Source of the DNA: Rutidosis leptorrhynchoides
Taxonomy: Eukaryota > Streptophyta > Magnoliopsida > Asterales > Asteraceae
Assembly: GCF_046630445.1 (NCBI RefSeq)
Contig: NC_092333.1
Coordinates: 3,248,001 to 3,312,000 of the forward strand
Length of the DNA: 64,000 nucleotides
Direction: 5' to 3'
Program-made: the position numbers and the translations under genes
In this document: positions 48,900 to 60,540 of the stretch, piece after piece
Position numbering within the stretch: the first letter of the stretch is position 1
How the letters are laid out: the number at the start of each line of letters is the position of its first letter
The notes under the pieces: model-generated
Database searches by the model: none
What the model saw: only the letters and a program-made list of their open reading frames with translations
Told to the model about the DNA's origin: nothing

Positions 48900-50327
48900 A
48901 CAATTATATGCATACACTTATTATATAAAGTATTTATAATAAGTATACAACATATGCTATCATATAATATAAAAGGTAATGTATAATCCTAACACGTAAA
49001 GTGTAATTACAAGTTAAAAGATAGTTATTATGTTGCCACTATTACTTTTATTATTATCATTAAAATAAATATAAATAGTAATAATAAAACCAATATTATT
49101 AATATTATTATTTTAATATATAATATATTGATATAAAATTTGAAACATGTAATTGTTATATCCTTATTCATATTAGATATTATTATTACCAATATCATTA
49201 AAAATCATTACTATTAAAATTTATTATTAATATTATTAAGATATAACTTATTATCATAATATATTATTATTATTACTAAAATTCATTTTTATTATTAATA
49301 TCATTATCTAATTTACTTTCATTATTATTCTTATTATTCTTATTATTAGTTTTATTAATATTATTTGTATTATTATTTCTATTATTATTATTAATGTAGT
49401 ATTATTAATATTAATTATTAATATTAATGAATTAAATATAGAACCTATAATGGAGATCGGTTTTACATCAATGTCATGCTATTTCAATTTTTGTATCTTG
49501 TCTCCAAATATTGTTCAAGTCCATATCAGATCACAAACACAGACAAATTCAATTAAGGGTCATATCATACTTTTATTTTTTTATTTTTTTCTTCCTAGCT
49601 CGAATTGCATCTGTGAACACCTTAGCCACAAAGTAATCGATCCACATTAAAATGGAATAAGTCATTCATTTTTTTTCCCATTCTCTGTATCACCTACAAT
49701 TATTTCTAAACAGAATCAAAGTGTAAATTTAATTATTATTTTTTCTTTTTCATCGATAACCCTGTTCTTGACATTATCTTCCATAAATCGAATTCTGTTA
49801 CCATTTCAAAATCTAAAAGTGCAGTTAGGTTAGGATTCATTGAGTTAAGCTTTCTGTAAAATATCACCTTCCAATTCTTCTTAACGAATCCCAATTTTGA
49901 AGTCAAAGTTTATTTTACAAAAAGTCAAAATTTTTGTTCATCTTGAAATTCGATTTCCAGTTGAAGTTTTCGATCCAATTAAGGGTACAGATAGTTTCTA
50001 AAAGGGTTTTGCAACCTATTTCATGTTATAAGTTTGATCTAAAACGTTCTCGAATTTGAAATCAATTTTTATTTTATTTTTTATTTTTTATTTTTGAACC
50101 GTGACTGCAACAGCATGTATATATATTTTTTTTCTAATTTCGTTCTGTTCTAATTAAGTTAGATATTCAAACTAAGTCTCTCTGTTATTATTAAATCTAA
50201 AAATGTACTGTGTTTATGTAACTGTTATGATTATATGGGTGTTAATCGATTGGGTTAAGGAGGAAGGAGATGAAGGAAACAGAAAATGAAATAAATAAAG
50301 ATAATATGGGTACTAAATCAGAAAAGT

Positions 50328-50454
50328 TGTAATGGATCAATGGTTAAGGGGTGTTGTGGGTGAGCGGGAGGTCTTGGGTTCGAGCCCTACTCGTGGCATT
50401 TATTTTTACAGAATTTATGAGGCAGTTCAACATCAAATTTTATTATTATTATTA

Positions 50455-50522
<68 letters not shown>

Positions 50523-50523
50523 G
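50328..50523 (+). mobile_element. Probable tRNA-derived SINE with (TTA)n tail
   Basis: A box A-like TGGATCAATGGTTAAGG (from 50334) and a box B GGTTCGAGCCC (50377-50387) are spaced as in a tRNA head. A short unrelated body and a TTA trinucleotide tail (about 50440-50523) follow. No clear target duplication was found, so the exact ends are uncertain. Confidence 0.5.
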
Positions 50524-51697
50524 TACTATTAAGATTATCATTATTATTGTTATTTTTGGTATTATATTATAATCCTTATTATTAGTAGTACCATAATTAT
50601 AATTATTATAACAATTATTATTTTATTTAGTCTTATAAGTATTATTATCATTATTAACAATAGTATTATCATTTATAAATCACTAGTATTATTACTACTA
50701 ATATTGTATTTATTATTAGTATTATTAGTATCGTCTTATTCTTATTAGTATTATCAATATTATCATTTTTACCATTACAAATATTATTTTAATATTATTA
50801 CAATTACTAGTTTCAACAAACAAATGATATATATAAAAATATATTCAACATACATAACTTAGCTATATTAATACTTGTATATACAAAATGGATACATTTA
50901 AGTAAATAATGAAAAATATATAAGTTAATAATATAAAAATTATATCATTAATAATAATAATATATATTTTGTCGATTACGATTACATGTGTTAATAAATA
51001 TATAAATGATATAGGTTCGTGAATCGGAGGCCAAACCTGCATTGTTCAGTATAGTCATATGTATTTTTACTACAAAATACATTAGGTGAGTTTCATTACT
51101 CCCTTTTTATATATATTTTTGGGCTGAGAATACATGCGCTGTTTTATAAATGTTTTACGAAATATGCACAAGTACTAACACTAATTCTATGTGGGTTTAA
51201 ACCAGAAATATACCCTTAGCTTGGTAACATTAAACTACTTGTCTATGTACGGTAGACGCGAATCCTAAAGATAGATCTATTGGGCCTGACAAACCCCATC
51301 CTGACTATGGGATGCTTTAGTACTTCGAGGTTATTTTAAACACACCTGATCTGGTGTACTTCAGAGGGTAAAACATGAACGTTAAGGCTTGTTACCGGGT
51401 GCCTACAACTTATAGAATACTTTTATACACTTGCGAGTGTACATATATTTATAAACGGAAATCTTGTGGTCTATTAATATATTGAAATAATTATTAAGAT
51501 AAACCTATGAACTCACCAACCTTTTGGTTGATACTTTTAAGCATGTTTATTCTCAGGTATGAAAGAAACCTTCCGCTATGCATTTGCTCATTTTAAAGAT
51601 ATTACATGGAGTCGTTCCTGACATATAGAGGTCAGAACCTCGCAATGGGACCATCTGATGAAGACTTCACCCAGGTGGATTAGGACGGGTCATTACA

Positions 51698-51712
51698 GGT
51701 GGTATCAGAGCG
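51698..51712 (+). other. Element B primer-binding site
   Basis: TGGTATCAGAGC starts three bases after the LTR end. It is the canonical initiator tRNA-Met primer site text. Confidence 0.88.
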
Positions 51713-52081
51713 GTGGTCTTAGCGAACCAGGTCTGCATTAGTGTGTATAACTGATAAGTTGTTAGGATGCATTAGTAAGTCTGGACTTCGACCGTGTCTG
51801 CCTGTCAAAAGTTTTGCTTATCATCAGTGTCGAAAATTATTTGCTTATCATCCTTAAAGTCTAGACACGTCTTAGTGCCTCTATTACATAGACAGTGTAT
51901 AGATAAATTCATATCTTAGCGTATCTGTTATTGTTACCTTTGCCTGACAGTTTCCGTAGATTTCTCCGTAACTTATGGGATTTTAGTATTATATATGCAT
52001 ATGTAAATTATGTATTGCAGGGTACTAATCTACATCCTATAATCTATTTCTTATCAAAAATCCTTCATCTGATCGTACGAG

Positions 52082-52530
52082 ATGAATCCCTCAACCAGTT
52101 CGAGTCCCTCAGATTTCGATAGCTATTCCGATAGTTATTCCGACAGCTATTCAGACATGGATATTCACCTAAGCTCCGAAAGCAGCGTCACCAGAATGAA
52201 TCAACCAATCATCCATCCCCAATTCATCTGATGAGTTCGTAGTCGACTTAATTAATGGAGACGCGAAGAAGGCAATCCTTTTCACCAACCGAATTTACCT
52301 CTTGGCGATGAACCTGAAGCACTTATCAGCGAACCAGTCTTAAAAAAATTATTTTCACCCTCATTTCCCGAATATCTCACCACGATTATATTCTATCCAC
52401 AATTCTAAACCTTATTCATCCGCTAGTTCTGGCTGACAATCATCCCGGAATAATGGAAGAAGTCAACGAGCTTCGCACCCGAGTTGTAGCCTTGGAAAAA
52501 TATGGTGCAAAAACGTACCAGTTTCAGCAA
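52082..52530 (+). pseudogene. Upstream ORF of element B, decayed
   Basis: ATG at 52082 opens a Ser/Asp/Tyr repeat (SYSDSYSDSYSD) that aligns with A2 and then with E. It stops after about 50 codons. Recognisable but frame-shifted remains continue to VNELRTRVVALEKYG. It cannot make the full product. Confidence 0.7.
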
Positions 52531-52886
52531 CATCACCGGCACCAACAGTAACATCAGTAACAGCACCAGTACCATCAACAATCCATGACTCAACATCTCA
52601 TCCTGTACCTCGAGCATAATCTTCGTTTTACACCTTGTTCTATATCGATTAATTTTCGTTCTACGAATCATTCTACATCAATTATCTTCATTCTACGTGA
52701 TGATTATATAATTTCTAATGTTTTAGAGATTATGTGTTCTAGTTCTAACGATAAATCAAATGAGATTAATATCATATTAACTCATTAAATCCACGATTAT
52801 ATCTGAAGAAAATATATATGTACATATATTTTCATAAAGATTGTAATCAAAAATACTTTTGTACAAACTGTTAATTGTAAGAATAT

Positions 52887-52909
52887 TTTAACGGGTAGGT
52901 AATACCCTA
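52887..52909 (+). promoter_or_regulatory. Internal PPT-like motif (B)
   Basis: The 14 bases TTAACGGGTAGGTA are identical to those that abut the 3' LTR at 55188-55201. Here they are followed by ATACCC, giving the GGGTA/TACCC stem. Confidence 0.75.
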
Positions 52910-54211
52910 GAAATATTTAGATTTCACATTAATAAGTTACACTGTACATTCTTCCAATCTGATTCAACAGTCGTTTACTATCCTACTTACATCCACAGAT
53001 ATACGAATCAGTTCACCACAGAATAACCATTTTCATTCAATTTCATATTTGGATTTTGACCTATCAGAATCCAACAAGTGGCATAATGAAGAAATAATGG
53101 ACACAATAAAAATTGATTAGAAACAGACTAATTAACAATAAGAAATTTTGTTAAGAAACCACGCTAACAAGAAATAATGGACTGTTAACTGTGGACTATC
53201 GACTGTGGACTACAAACATTGGACAATTATAATGAATTAAAATATTGATTATAATGTATGAAACTAAACTATTCTTCAAGTTTGCCACTTGATTTCATCT
53301 TAAACCTCGTTTGTATCTTGACAATTACAATCCGCGTTCAATCCTTTCATGATTCTTAAAAACACCTCAATCGAGAGGATGAATCAACAGCACTTCATTT
53401 ACGGAAGAAAAGATTGATGCATATAGTGTTGCACCTAAAAAAAAACACTCGGAACCTGAGTAAACGTTTAACACATAGCTGTGCTAATTCCTTTAGTGTT
53501 ATTATTACCGAAAATAGCTTTGCAACTCCTGATCGAGATAGCCAGTTTTGTCACAGCTCCAGCAAGTCAACTTCGGCTTTTCGTTCGAAACAACCTTATT
53601 ATAACCTTGATATATATGCGTGCTCTTTTATTGTTACTGGGAAACCTTTTATATTCCACCATATTACCATCAGCGTTTAATCATCTAAAAACACAATTCT
53701 CCTGAAACAACCTCGGATTGATAACCGAAGATTCAGATATCGTAGCATTAAATGCAGAGGAAACAGAAAAATTGTAGATGGTCTAAACGGCTAAAAGTTT
53801 GATGATAAAGAAGGGAGTGTTAGGAACGCTCGATAGAAAATTTGGTACTGAAAAACAGATTGAGCAAACCATGAAGGAGACCAAGGCCAAATACAATTAA
53901 CATATCATATGTTCAAAGAATCCAAGTAATTCTGGATCCGATGAAACCTTCAACGAATATCTTGCTCCGTACTCATGTTAAAATCTTGCGGAAAATCTTT
54001 CTCCATCAACCATCGAACTTAGAAATTCCAAAATATCATCATAAATATCTTCGATATTTCTGAGGATATTTTCATAAATATTTTTGTCCGAAATTATTTA
54101 TCTCTTCCTGCTATCTATATTACATCATAAAGGAAACTACTTTAGTTTCTAAATTTCTTTAAAATTTGAGTTTGAATTATGAATGATTTTGAATTAGTGT
54201 TGGAAATTGAT

Positions 54212-54272
54212 GCATGAGTTAGTATAATATAATGACACTTGATCAACGTGATTATATTACAGTAAGTCATGC
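54212..54272. other. 61-nt long imperfect palindrome (B)
   Basis: Same length and loop (CACTTGATCAACG) as in A2, with GCATGAG..TCATGC outer arms. Confidence 0.85.
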
Positions 54273-54591
54273 TGAGTTTCTAATGGAACGTGATGATTCA
54301 CAGATCATAACGTCATCATATGCCATGTTACATAACTCTTTCATTCTACTTAACTTCTGAACATATCAAGAAAGTATATTCTTGATAGTTCTATCCTTAG
54401 TGATATTGATAAATTTGAAAATCAAATCGTACTATGAAGTTCCTTCATGCTTAGAACATTTTAATCATTCAAAACTATATATCTACGAATTCTGGACCAT
54501 TATTCGCTTGACTTAAAGTCGGGAAGAGAAAACAAAAGTATGAAGCTCCAATACATAAGGGAAAATATAAAGCCCAACAACAACACCGAAA

Positions 54592-54765
54592 TTACAAACC
54601 GTGTATGTCAATATTTATCGCAACATAAAGACACGGAAGAATTAAAAACACTATAACTCCAAGGGCGAAGTAGAAGAAAACAGATTCCTCCGGTGGAAGT
54701 TGGAAAAGGAGAATGATTGTTGTGATAGTAAGAATAAGGACAAAGATCAGAACTAGATTAAGCAT
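54592..54765 (-). CDS. Antisense 57-aa two-helix membrane protein ORF (B copy)
   Basis: An intact ATG-to-TAA frame opposite to the retrotransposon and equal in length to the A2 copy. The N-terminal helix (about residues 3-21) is rich in Leu, Ile and Thr. LPPEES follows at 23-28. The second helix (about 34-50) contains VFLILPCLY. The tail is IDIHGL. The frame is intact although the sense upstream ORF of this same element is destroyed, so this frame has either been lost more slowly or is selected independently. A TATAAATTT is about 68 bp upstream. No homologous family is known to me. An alternative is a conserved noncoding segment that happens to stay open, but the codon pattern argues against that. 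Confidence 0.7.
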   Translation of the reverse strand: MLNLVLIFVLILTITTIILLFQLPPEESVFFYFALGVIVFLILPCLYVAINIDIHGL

Positions 54766-54832
54766 TTTCGAAAATCTTTTGAATTTAGGAATTGAGTATA
54801 GGAGTGGTGAAAACTAATGGAACGGAAAAGGT

Positions 54833-54841
54833 AAATTTATA
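54833..54841 (-). promoter_or_regulatory. TATA box of the antisense ORF (B)
   Basis: TATAAATTT on the minus strand, about 68 bp before the ATG. Confidence 0.55.
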
Positions 54842-55165
54842 ATAGAAATATCAGACGTAGTAATCCGGACAGATCATCGTATTTAATTAAAGAGATCCTA
54901 ATTTCCTTAAATCTCGAATAATCAGATCTTATAGATTTCCAAGATTTCTTTTGAAATCCCTTGAATTCCGGAATTCAATCATGACTACGTCAAAATTTAT
55001 GACAAAACCTAATTTCCTCATTCTATTTTTTTGTAATAGCTTCACTCGTACTCTTCACAAAAATCAAATTGTTTTATCTATATTACTTGAGGATGATAAA
55101 ACTTTAATTTTCAGCTTGTATCCATCATGAAAACATTTCTAGTGTTAACCATGATGACCACATTC

Positions 55166-55201
55166 AAATTTCGGGACGAAATTTCTTTAACGGGTAGGTA
55201 C
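55166..55201 (+). promoter_or_regulatory. Pre-LTR hairpin and PPT (B)
   Basis: AAATTTCG-gga-CGAAATTT at 55166-55184, 17 bp before the 3' LTR. The PPT text is CTTTAACGGGTAGGTAC. Confidence 0.87.
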
Positions 55202-55335
55202 TGTGACGACCCGGAAATTTCCGACCAAATTTAAACTTAATCTTTATATGAATCTGATACGATAAGCAAAGTTTGTAATGTTGAGTCTCGAAAACCTTGG
55301 AACTATGTTCATATATTCAACTGACCTTTGACTAC
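55202..55335 (+). repeat. Element B 3' LTR, first part
   Basis: Starts TGTGACGACCCGG and matches 48501-48634. It is broken by element E at the ACTAC target site (55331-55335). Confidence 0.94.
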
Positions 55336-57547
55336 TGTGACAACCCGTAAATTTCAGGCAAAATTTAAACAAAAATCTTTATATGATTTCATTTAACCTC
55401 GACTTATTCTGACGATTCACGAACAATTATTTGTAAATAATTACGCATTAATTTAATATATTAATATTATTATTATTAATATCCTTTTTAAACAAGATAT
55501 GAATAATTAATATCTTTATTATCAGTATTGTTATTATGAATAAAAAAATATTGACAAATATTCTTGGAAAAGTAGTAAATCAATTTGTTTATTTTAAAAA
55601 AAATATATATATATATAAAAAATCTTAAAATAAATGATTTTTTTAATAAAATAAATAAATAAATAAATAAATTACTTTTTAATTAAAAATTATAATGGAA
55701 AACTACTTTTATTATTTTATTTTGTGCATTATCCCATGACCTAACATTTAATACTTTTGAATTTTAAAATCCCATTAAAAATTAAAATATTTCTTTTTCT
55801 TTTAATTATTTTATTCTTTTTACCTAATTTTTTCAAGTATAAATACCCCTCATTTCTCATTCAAACTCACACCAAAATTTCTCTCATTCTCTCTTTGAAG
55901 AATTACTACTAGTAAGTATTTTTTTTACTTTTTACTTTTTACTTTTTACTTTTTACTATTTACTTCGGTTTATTATTGTTTTACCGAAACATGTAAATAA
56001 TGTTATAAATTATATGCAATTAAAATTAAAATAAATAACATGTTATAATTAGTAATATATGTTACTAAAAATTATAAAAGTATTTTTGTGAATTAATATA
56101 TAGGAGTTATAATTAAAATCGAATTAATGAATACATATGTATATACGCACCTAACGTGAAGGTTATAATTAAAGATAGCGTACAAAGACTATAAACATCA
56201 CCGCTATTTGTGGCCTAGGGTGATCCTTGTTACCATTATGGGGTGCTTGTGAATCTCGAATGCCAAGACTTAGATTCTGGTCAAGAGATCCTGGGCCGCT
56301 CGGTAACAATAGATCATTCGAGTGACTTGCATGTTAGCGACGAAGTTTGGTCGAGATTGTACAACATCTTTGTTAAGAATTATAACTCGAACATTCTTAA
56401 ACTAGAAGCTTACTATAAGTGGAAGTTTTTCATAAATAGTAGGTTTCCAAAAATAGAAACTTTTGAGAAATATGAACTTTTCTCGAAAACCGTCACTGTC
56501 AATATAGTTGCTATATTAATAAACATACTTTATGTCAAGTAACTAATCAAACGTTATACCTCAAGGTTGATATCCAGATCACTTATTTGCTTTACTTTCC
56601 TTCTTGCGTGGAATACTTCAACTGCTATTTAATGTGACTTTCATATGATCCCTTTTACTCTTTACATTTTTGGGCTGAGAATACATGCGCAACTTTTATA
56701 ACTGTTTTACACGTATCAACTATTAAACTGTGATATGTTGGGCTATGACCAGCAAGTCCCCAACCGAAAGTATAAACGATAACTTATTACGGGGCGAACT
56801 TGAAAGTCTAGTCTAAATACAAGTACCAACTATTAAACTGTGATATGTTGGGCTATGACCAGCAAGTCCCCAACCGACAAGTATAAACGATAACTTGTTA
56901 CGGGGCAAACTTGAAAGTCTAGTCTAAATATCAGTACCAACTGTTAAAACTATGCTATACCCGGCTATGTCCGACTAAGTCCCTACAGTGATATTTTTAA
57001 TTGCTGCGGCATTCTTAATTATTGGGGATAGGCCTATCGGGAGTAACGTCCCCGATACATTTGACTAAGTCTTTGTATTACTTGATAATGAAATTAAACG
57101 ACAAGGACAGAACAACTTGTCACGGGGCAAACAACGTTTAGTCTAAATATCACGCACTGGCATAACTTTTTGATCCTGCAGGAGATCAACTTTTGGATCT
57201 ATGAGATCTACTTTATTAAATCTCGTGGTCTATATCTATTACTGAAATCATTATTTATTACAAACCTATGAACTCACTCAACCTCGTGTTGACTTTTTAA
57301 GCATGTTTATTCTCAGGTACTTAAATATTGCTTCCGCTGTATATCTGCTGCTTTGATGATAATTGCTTGCCATGCTTGGAGTCTTTATGCATTACTTACC
57401 AATTCATTTAAAAACATTTAATGTAATCTATTTATCTTCTGCTGCAAAACTCAATATATCGTCTCATATAGAGTCGTTCTCGTTTATACAACTGTATTTT
57501 GATATAATTAGTCACAAATACCCCAGGCCCTATTTGGGGGTGTGACA
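55336..57547 (+). repeat. Element E 5' LTR
   Basis: 2212 bp with a TATA box (TATAAATA at 55838-55845), a donor-like site ATGTGACT (GT at 56634, ATGTGAGT in the 3' copy), the GGGCTGAGAATACATGC box (56672-56688), 110-bp tandem repeats, and an acceptor TTATTCTCAG ending at 57316. It lacks the GAGGT/ACCTC hairpin of the other LTRs but has CCCCA..TGGGG near its end. Confidence 0.95.
56719..56940 (+). repeat. 110-bp tandem duplication in E LTR
   Basis: The phrase TATTAAACTGTGATATGTTG starts at 56721 and again at 56831, followed by a third partial, diverged unit. It is also present in the 3' LTR (about 62270-62490). Confidence 0.93.
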
Positions 57548-57549
57548 GA

Positions 57550-57562
57550 TTGGTATCAGAGC
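57550..57562 (+). other. Element E primer-binding site
   Basis: TTGGTATCAGAGC lies two bases after the LTR end. It is the initiator tRNA-Met type with no mismatch to the consensus. Confidence 0.9.
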
Positions 57563-57990
57563 AGGTTTTTATAGAGAACCAGGATTGCATTTTATGTGTG
57601 CCTTATACAATTAGGTACCTTAGCAATGTAGGACTACAACTTTCCTTGACCGTAGTGCCTTTACTTGTTGCCTTTAACTGTTAAATGCTACACTATACTT
57701 TAGAAACGTTACTTATCTTAGAATGCCGAGCCAACCTAAGAACTCTGCTCACTTTCCTAAGTACTATCCAATTCCGCCACCACATTTAAATGCGCATGTC
57801 ATACTGCCATTATTACATACGTGGAGTATATCTTATCATATCTATCTCAATAGACTTTGTCTAAAACTTTTCCTAAATTTCCTCCGTAAATCACGGAAAT
57901 CTTTTGCTATATATACGTATTCAAGGAGATGAATATATCATTCAATATTCGACACCCATTTCATATCAAACCCTATTCAAAACACATAAT

Positions 57991-58392
57991 ATGAATTTTT
58001 CGAACTCCTCGAGCTCCAACGGCAGCGTAACCGGAACAAACGAATCAATCAGCCATCATCTATTCTGGATGAATTGGGGATGGGTTCGTAGCCGACTCAA
58101 TCAATGGAGGCAAGAAGAAGGTGATCCCTTCCACCAACCGAATTCACCTCTTAGCGAAGAACCTGAAGCACTTACTGGCGAACCAGTCCGAAACACCATT
58201 TTCTCTCTTCTTTCCAGGGTATCCCGTTACGAATATATAATATCGAAGGTTCTAGATCTTATTCACCCCCTTGTTCCAACCGCCAATCATCCCGGAATAG
58301 TAGAAGAAGTCAACGAGCTTCGTGCTCGAGTAGTGGCTTTGGAGAATATGGTGCGAAACCTACGAACACCAGCAGCAGCACCAGCAGCATAA
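57991..58392 (+). CDS. Upstream ORF of element E, 133 aa, intact
   Basis: The frame is open from 57904, but the ATG at 57991 matches the start region of the A2 and B copies and is preferred. The N-terminus is Ser/Asn-rich (MNFSNSSSSNGS), then SHHLFWMNWGW, then an acidic Pro-rich part (EEPEALTGEPV). A helical part follows (YIISKVLDLIHPL), ending in a short predicted coiled coil, VNELRARVVALENMV, and a Pro/Ala tail. It occupies the slot between PBS and the internal PPT motif, where the intact element has its 228-aa extra ORF. There is no enzyme or metal-binding motif, so function is unknown; the coiled coil suggests self-association. It is the only undamaged copy of three here. Confidence 0.68.
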   Translation: MNFSNSSSSNGSVTGTNESISHHLFWMNWGWVRSRLNQWRQEEGDPFHQPNSPLSEEPEALTGEPVRNTIFSLLSRVSRYEYIISKVLDLIHPLVPTANHPGIVEEVNELRARVVALENMVRNLRTPAAAPAA

Positions 58393-59017
58393 CCAGTACC
58401 ACCAATACCATCAACATCACCACCAACAGCATCAGCTTCATCAACAACAACATTTGCATCCCACGCCTCAACATCACACTCAGTACCTCAAACATCAACA
58501 TCATACACCCACAGATACCAAGGAATATTAGTAATAATGAGCTAAGATGTATTGACTCATTCTTCGTGAAGAATTATATATGTATACCTTATATATATAT
58601 ATATGATTTGGAACAATAATAAATCTTGTCGTACTAAGCAATTACGTGTGAATCTCAACTAGTATGTACTACTTGGTTAATTCATATCACTAATATGCTA
58701 TGATGTACACCATTCGTTAATGACTTAACAATTGTTAATCACTGCTTCAACACAATAAACTCCATTTAATAATAAATCAAGTGTAACGATGAATGTATTG
58801 ATTCATAACTTCATTAGCGAAATATTTCGCGACAATTATGAAATCTCTAAGGTTTTGGAGATTATTCATTCTCGTTTCAACCGTAAATCAAATGAGTTTA
58901 ATATTATAATAACTCATTAAATCCATGATTACATCTGAAGGAAAATATATATGTATGTATATTTTCATAAAGACTGTAATTAAAACTCTTTTGTACAAAC
59001 TGTTAATTGTGAAAATA

Positions 59018-59040
59018 TTTTAACGGGTAGGTAATACCCT
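59018..59040 (+). promoter_or_regulatory. Internal PPT-like motif (E)
   Basis: TTTTAACGGGTAGGTAATACC followed by CT. It is the same motif as in B. In E the motif at the 3' LTR has drifted (ATTAACAGGGGGATAC), but the internal one has not. Confidence 0.72.
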
Positions 59041-59520
59041 AGAAATATTTATATCTCACATTAATATATTACATTGTACATTCTTCAATTCTGATTCTCA
59101 TGAATTGTATTCATTCATATTCTATGATGAATTATCATATCAAACCACCGAAATTATCATTCATTACTTTTAAAATCAATAACGCCTATTCATTAACCAT
59201 TAGATCCGTTGACGATTACAATCAGCGTTTAATCATCTAAAAATAAAATTTCTTGAAACCACCTCGGATTGATAACCAATGATTCAGATATGGTAGCATT
59301 AAATGCAGAGGAAACAGAAGAATTTTCCTCATCATTGGATCTTAGAAATTCTAAGATATCACCGTATCTTTCGTTATAAATATCCTTTATATTTCTGAAG
59401 ATATCTTTATAACGATTCTTGTCCGCAATTAATTATCTCTTTACGATAACTTTATCACATCATAAAGGAAACAGTTTTAGTTTAAATTATAAATGTTTTG
59501 AAGAAGTGTTGGGAATTGAA

Positions 59521-59581
59521 GCATGAGTTAGTATAATATAATGACGTCAGGCTAACGTGATTATATTACAGTAAGTCATGC
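59521..59581. other. 61-nt long imperfect palindrome (E)
   Basis: About 20 of 24 arm positions pair. The loop region differs from A2 and B (CGTCAGGCTAACG), but its edges still pair (CGT/ACG). Confidence 0.85.
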
Positions 59582-59904
59582 TAAATTTTTAATGGAAGAT
59601 GATGATTCATAGACTTTATAATCATCATTTGCCATGTTACACGACTCTTACATTGTATTTAACCTCTAAACATATCAAGAAAATATTTTTCTTGATGATT
59701 CGGTCTTTTCCAGATATTATGGTAATTTGACAAATCAAATCGTGCTATTACCTTTCCTTCTGCTTTGAATATTATGATCATTCGAAACTTCATACCTACA
59801 AATTCTGGACCATTACTCGCTTTACTTAGAGTCGAGAGGAGAATAAAAAGGCAAAGAGCTCCGACATATAAGGGAAAATATAAAGCCCGATAACAGCACG
59901 GAAA

Positions 59905-60072
59905 TTACAAACCATGCATATCAATGCGTATAGCAATATAAAGACACGGGAGAACTAAAAACACAATAAATCCTAGAGCATAATAGAAGTAAACAGACTC
60001 CTCTGGTGGGAGTTGGAAAAGAAGGAAGATTGTGGCGATAACCAATATAAGGTCAAGAACTGGATTGAGCAT
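59905..60072 (-). CDS. Antisense 55-aa two-helix membrane protein ORF (E copy)
   Basis: An intact ATG-to-TAA frame opposite to the element, two codons shorter than the A2 and B copies by an in-frame difference in the first helix. It keeps LPPEES (21-26), FYYALGFIVFLVLPCLY (28-44) and the tail ID-HGL. The N-terminal helix is about residues 3-20 and the second about 31-48. The termini are short and there is no cleavable signal. CTATAAATT lies 76 bp upstream. Function is unknown. With about 55 residues and two helices it resembles small membrane proteins of viral or host origin only in general layout; I make no family claim. Confidence 0.72.
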   Translation of the reverse strand: MLNPVLDLILVIATIFLLFQLPPEESVYFYYALGFIVFLVLPCLYIAIRIDMHGL

Positions 60073-60147
60073 ATTAAGAAACCTTTTGGAAGTATGAATT
60101 GAGGAAGAAAGTATAGAAGTGGTGAAGATAATGAAACGGAAGAAGCT

Positions 60148-60156
60148 AATTTATAG
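60148..60156 (-). promoter_or_regulatory. TATA box of the antisense ORF (E)
   Basis: CTATAAATT on the minus strand, 76 bp before the ATG, in a context (TTTCGCTATAAATT) matching A2. Confidence 0.6.
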
Positions 60157-60540
60157 CGAAATTCTAGACACAGCAATCAAAAAATTCACCGCATTTAATT
60201 AAAGAAAATCCTAATTTTCTTAATTACCGGAGAATCAAATCTTATAAAGATTTCTTTAAATCCCTTGAATTCCGGAAATCAACTTTAACCATATCAAAAG
60301 TTAAGGTGAACATTTAATTTCCTCATTTCACTCTTTTGTGATAGTTTCATTTATACTCTTTCTATAATCTAATCATTTTATCCATATTATTTAATGTCGA
60401 TAAAACTCTATTTTTCAACTCATATTCATCATTCTTGTTGTAAAGAATGACGATCTCTATCAAATTTCATGATTATGATTTTCATGAACTCCTCTCTATT
60501 TTGTCTACCCTAATATTGTGGCATAAACGCTCAAGGTTTA

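Larger units (their letters stand above)
48501..51697 (+). repeat. Element B 5' LTR
   Basis: A 3197-bp LTR ending GGGTCATTACA. It holds a (TA)n tract (48817-48896), long stretches of ATT-type simple sequence (about 49050-49420 and 50440-50960), a tRNA-like SINE head, a donor AGGTGAGT (GT at 51086), the GGGCTGAGAATACATGC box (about 51121-51137), an acceptor TTATTCTCAG ending at 51556, and a hairpin GAGGT-caga-ACCTC (51628-51641), 56 bp from the end. Confidence 0.9.
52531..54591 (+). other. Element B interior without intact genes
   Basis: AT-rich sequence colinear in patches with A2 14675-17276. It includes a decayed segment sharing 'YLAPYS' near 53960, the internal PPT motif and the 61-nt hairpin. 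I support no sense-strand gene here. Confidence 0.65.
58393..59904 (+). other. Element E interior without intact genes
   Basis: AT-rich sequence sharing blocks with A2 (for example, TTAATATGCTATGATGTACA-like text) and containing a partly duplicated GATTCATAACTT..TTTTGGAGATTATTCAT segment. No further sense ORF is supported. Confidence 0.65.

Noticed and set aside
56243..56542. Open frame of 99-101 codons in both E LTRs (also 61793-62098)
   Set aside because: It opens with GTG rather than ATG, and the differences I see between the two LTR copies are mostly amino-acid replacements (Ser/Ala, Ser/Pro, Arg/Met, Ile/Arg), so there is no sign of selection. Probably chance within the transcribed leader.
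59973..60176. 67-codon minus-strand frame overlapping the E antisense ORF
   Set aside because: It lies in a different frame from the conserved 55-aa ORF and I found no matching frame in A2 or B.
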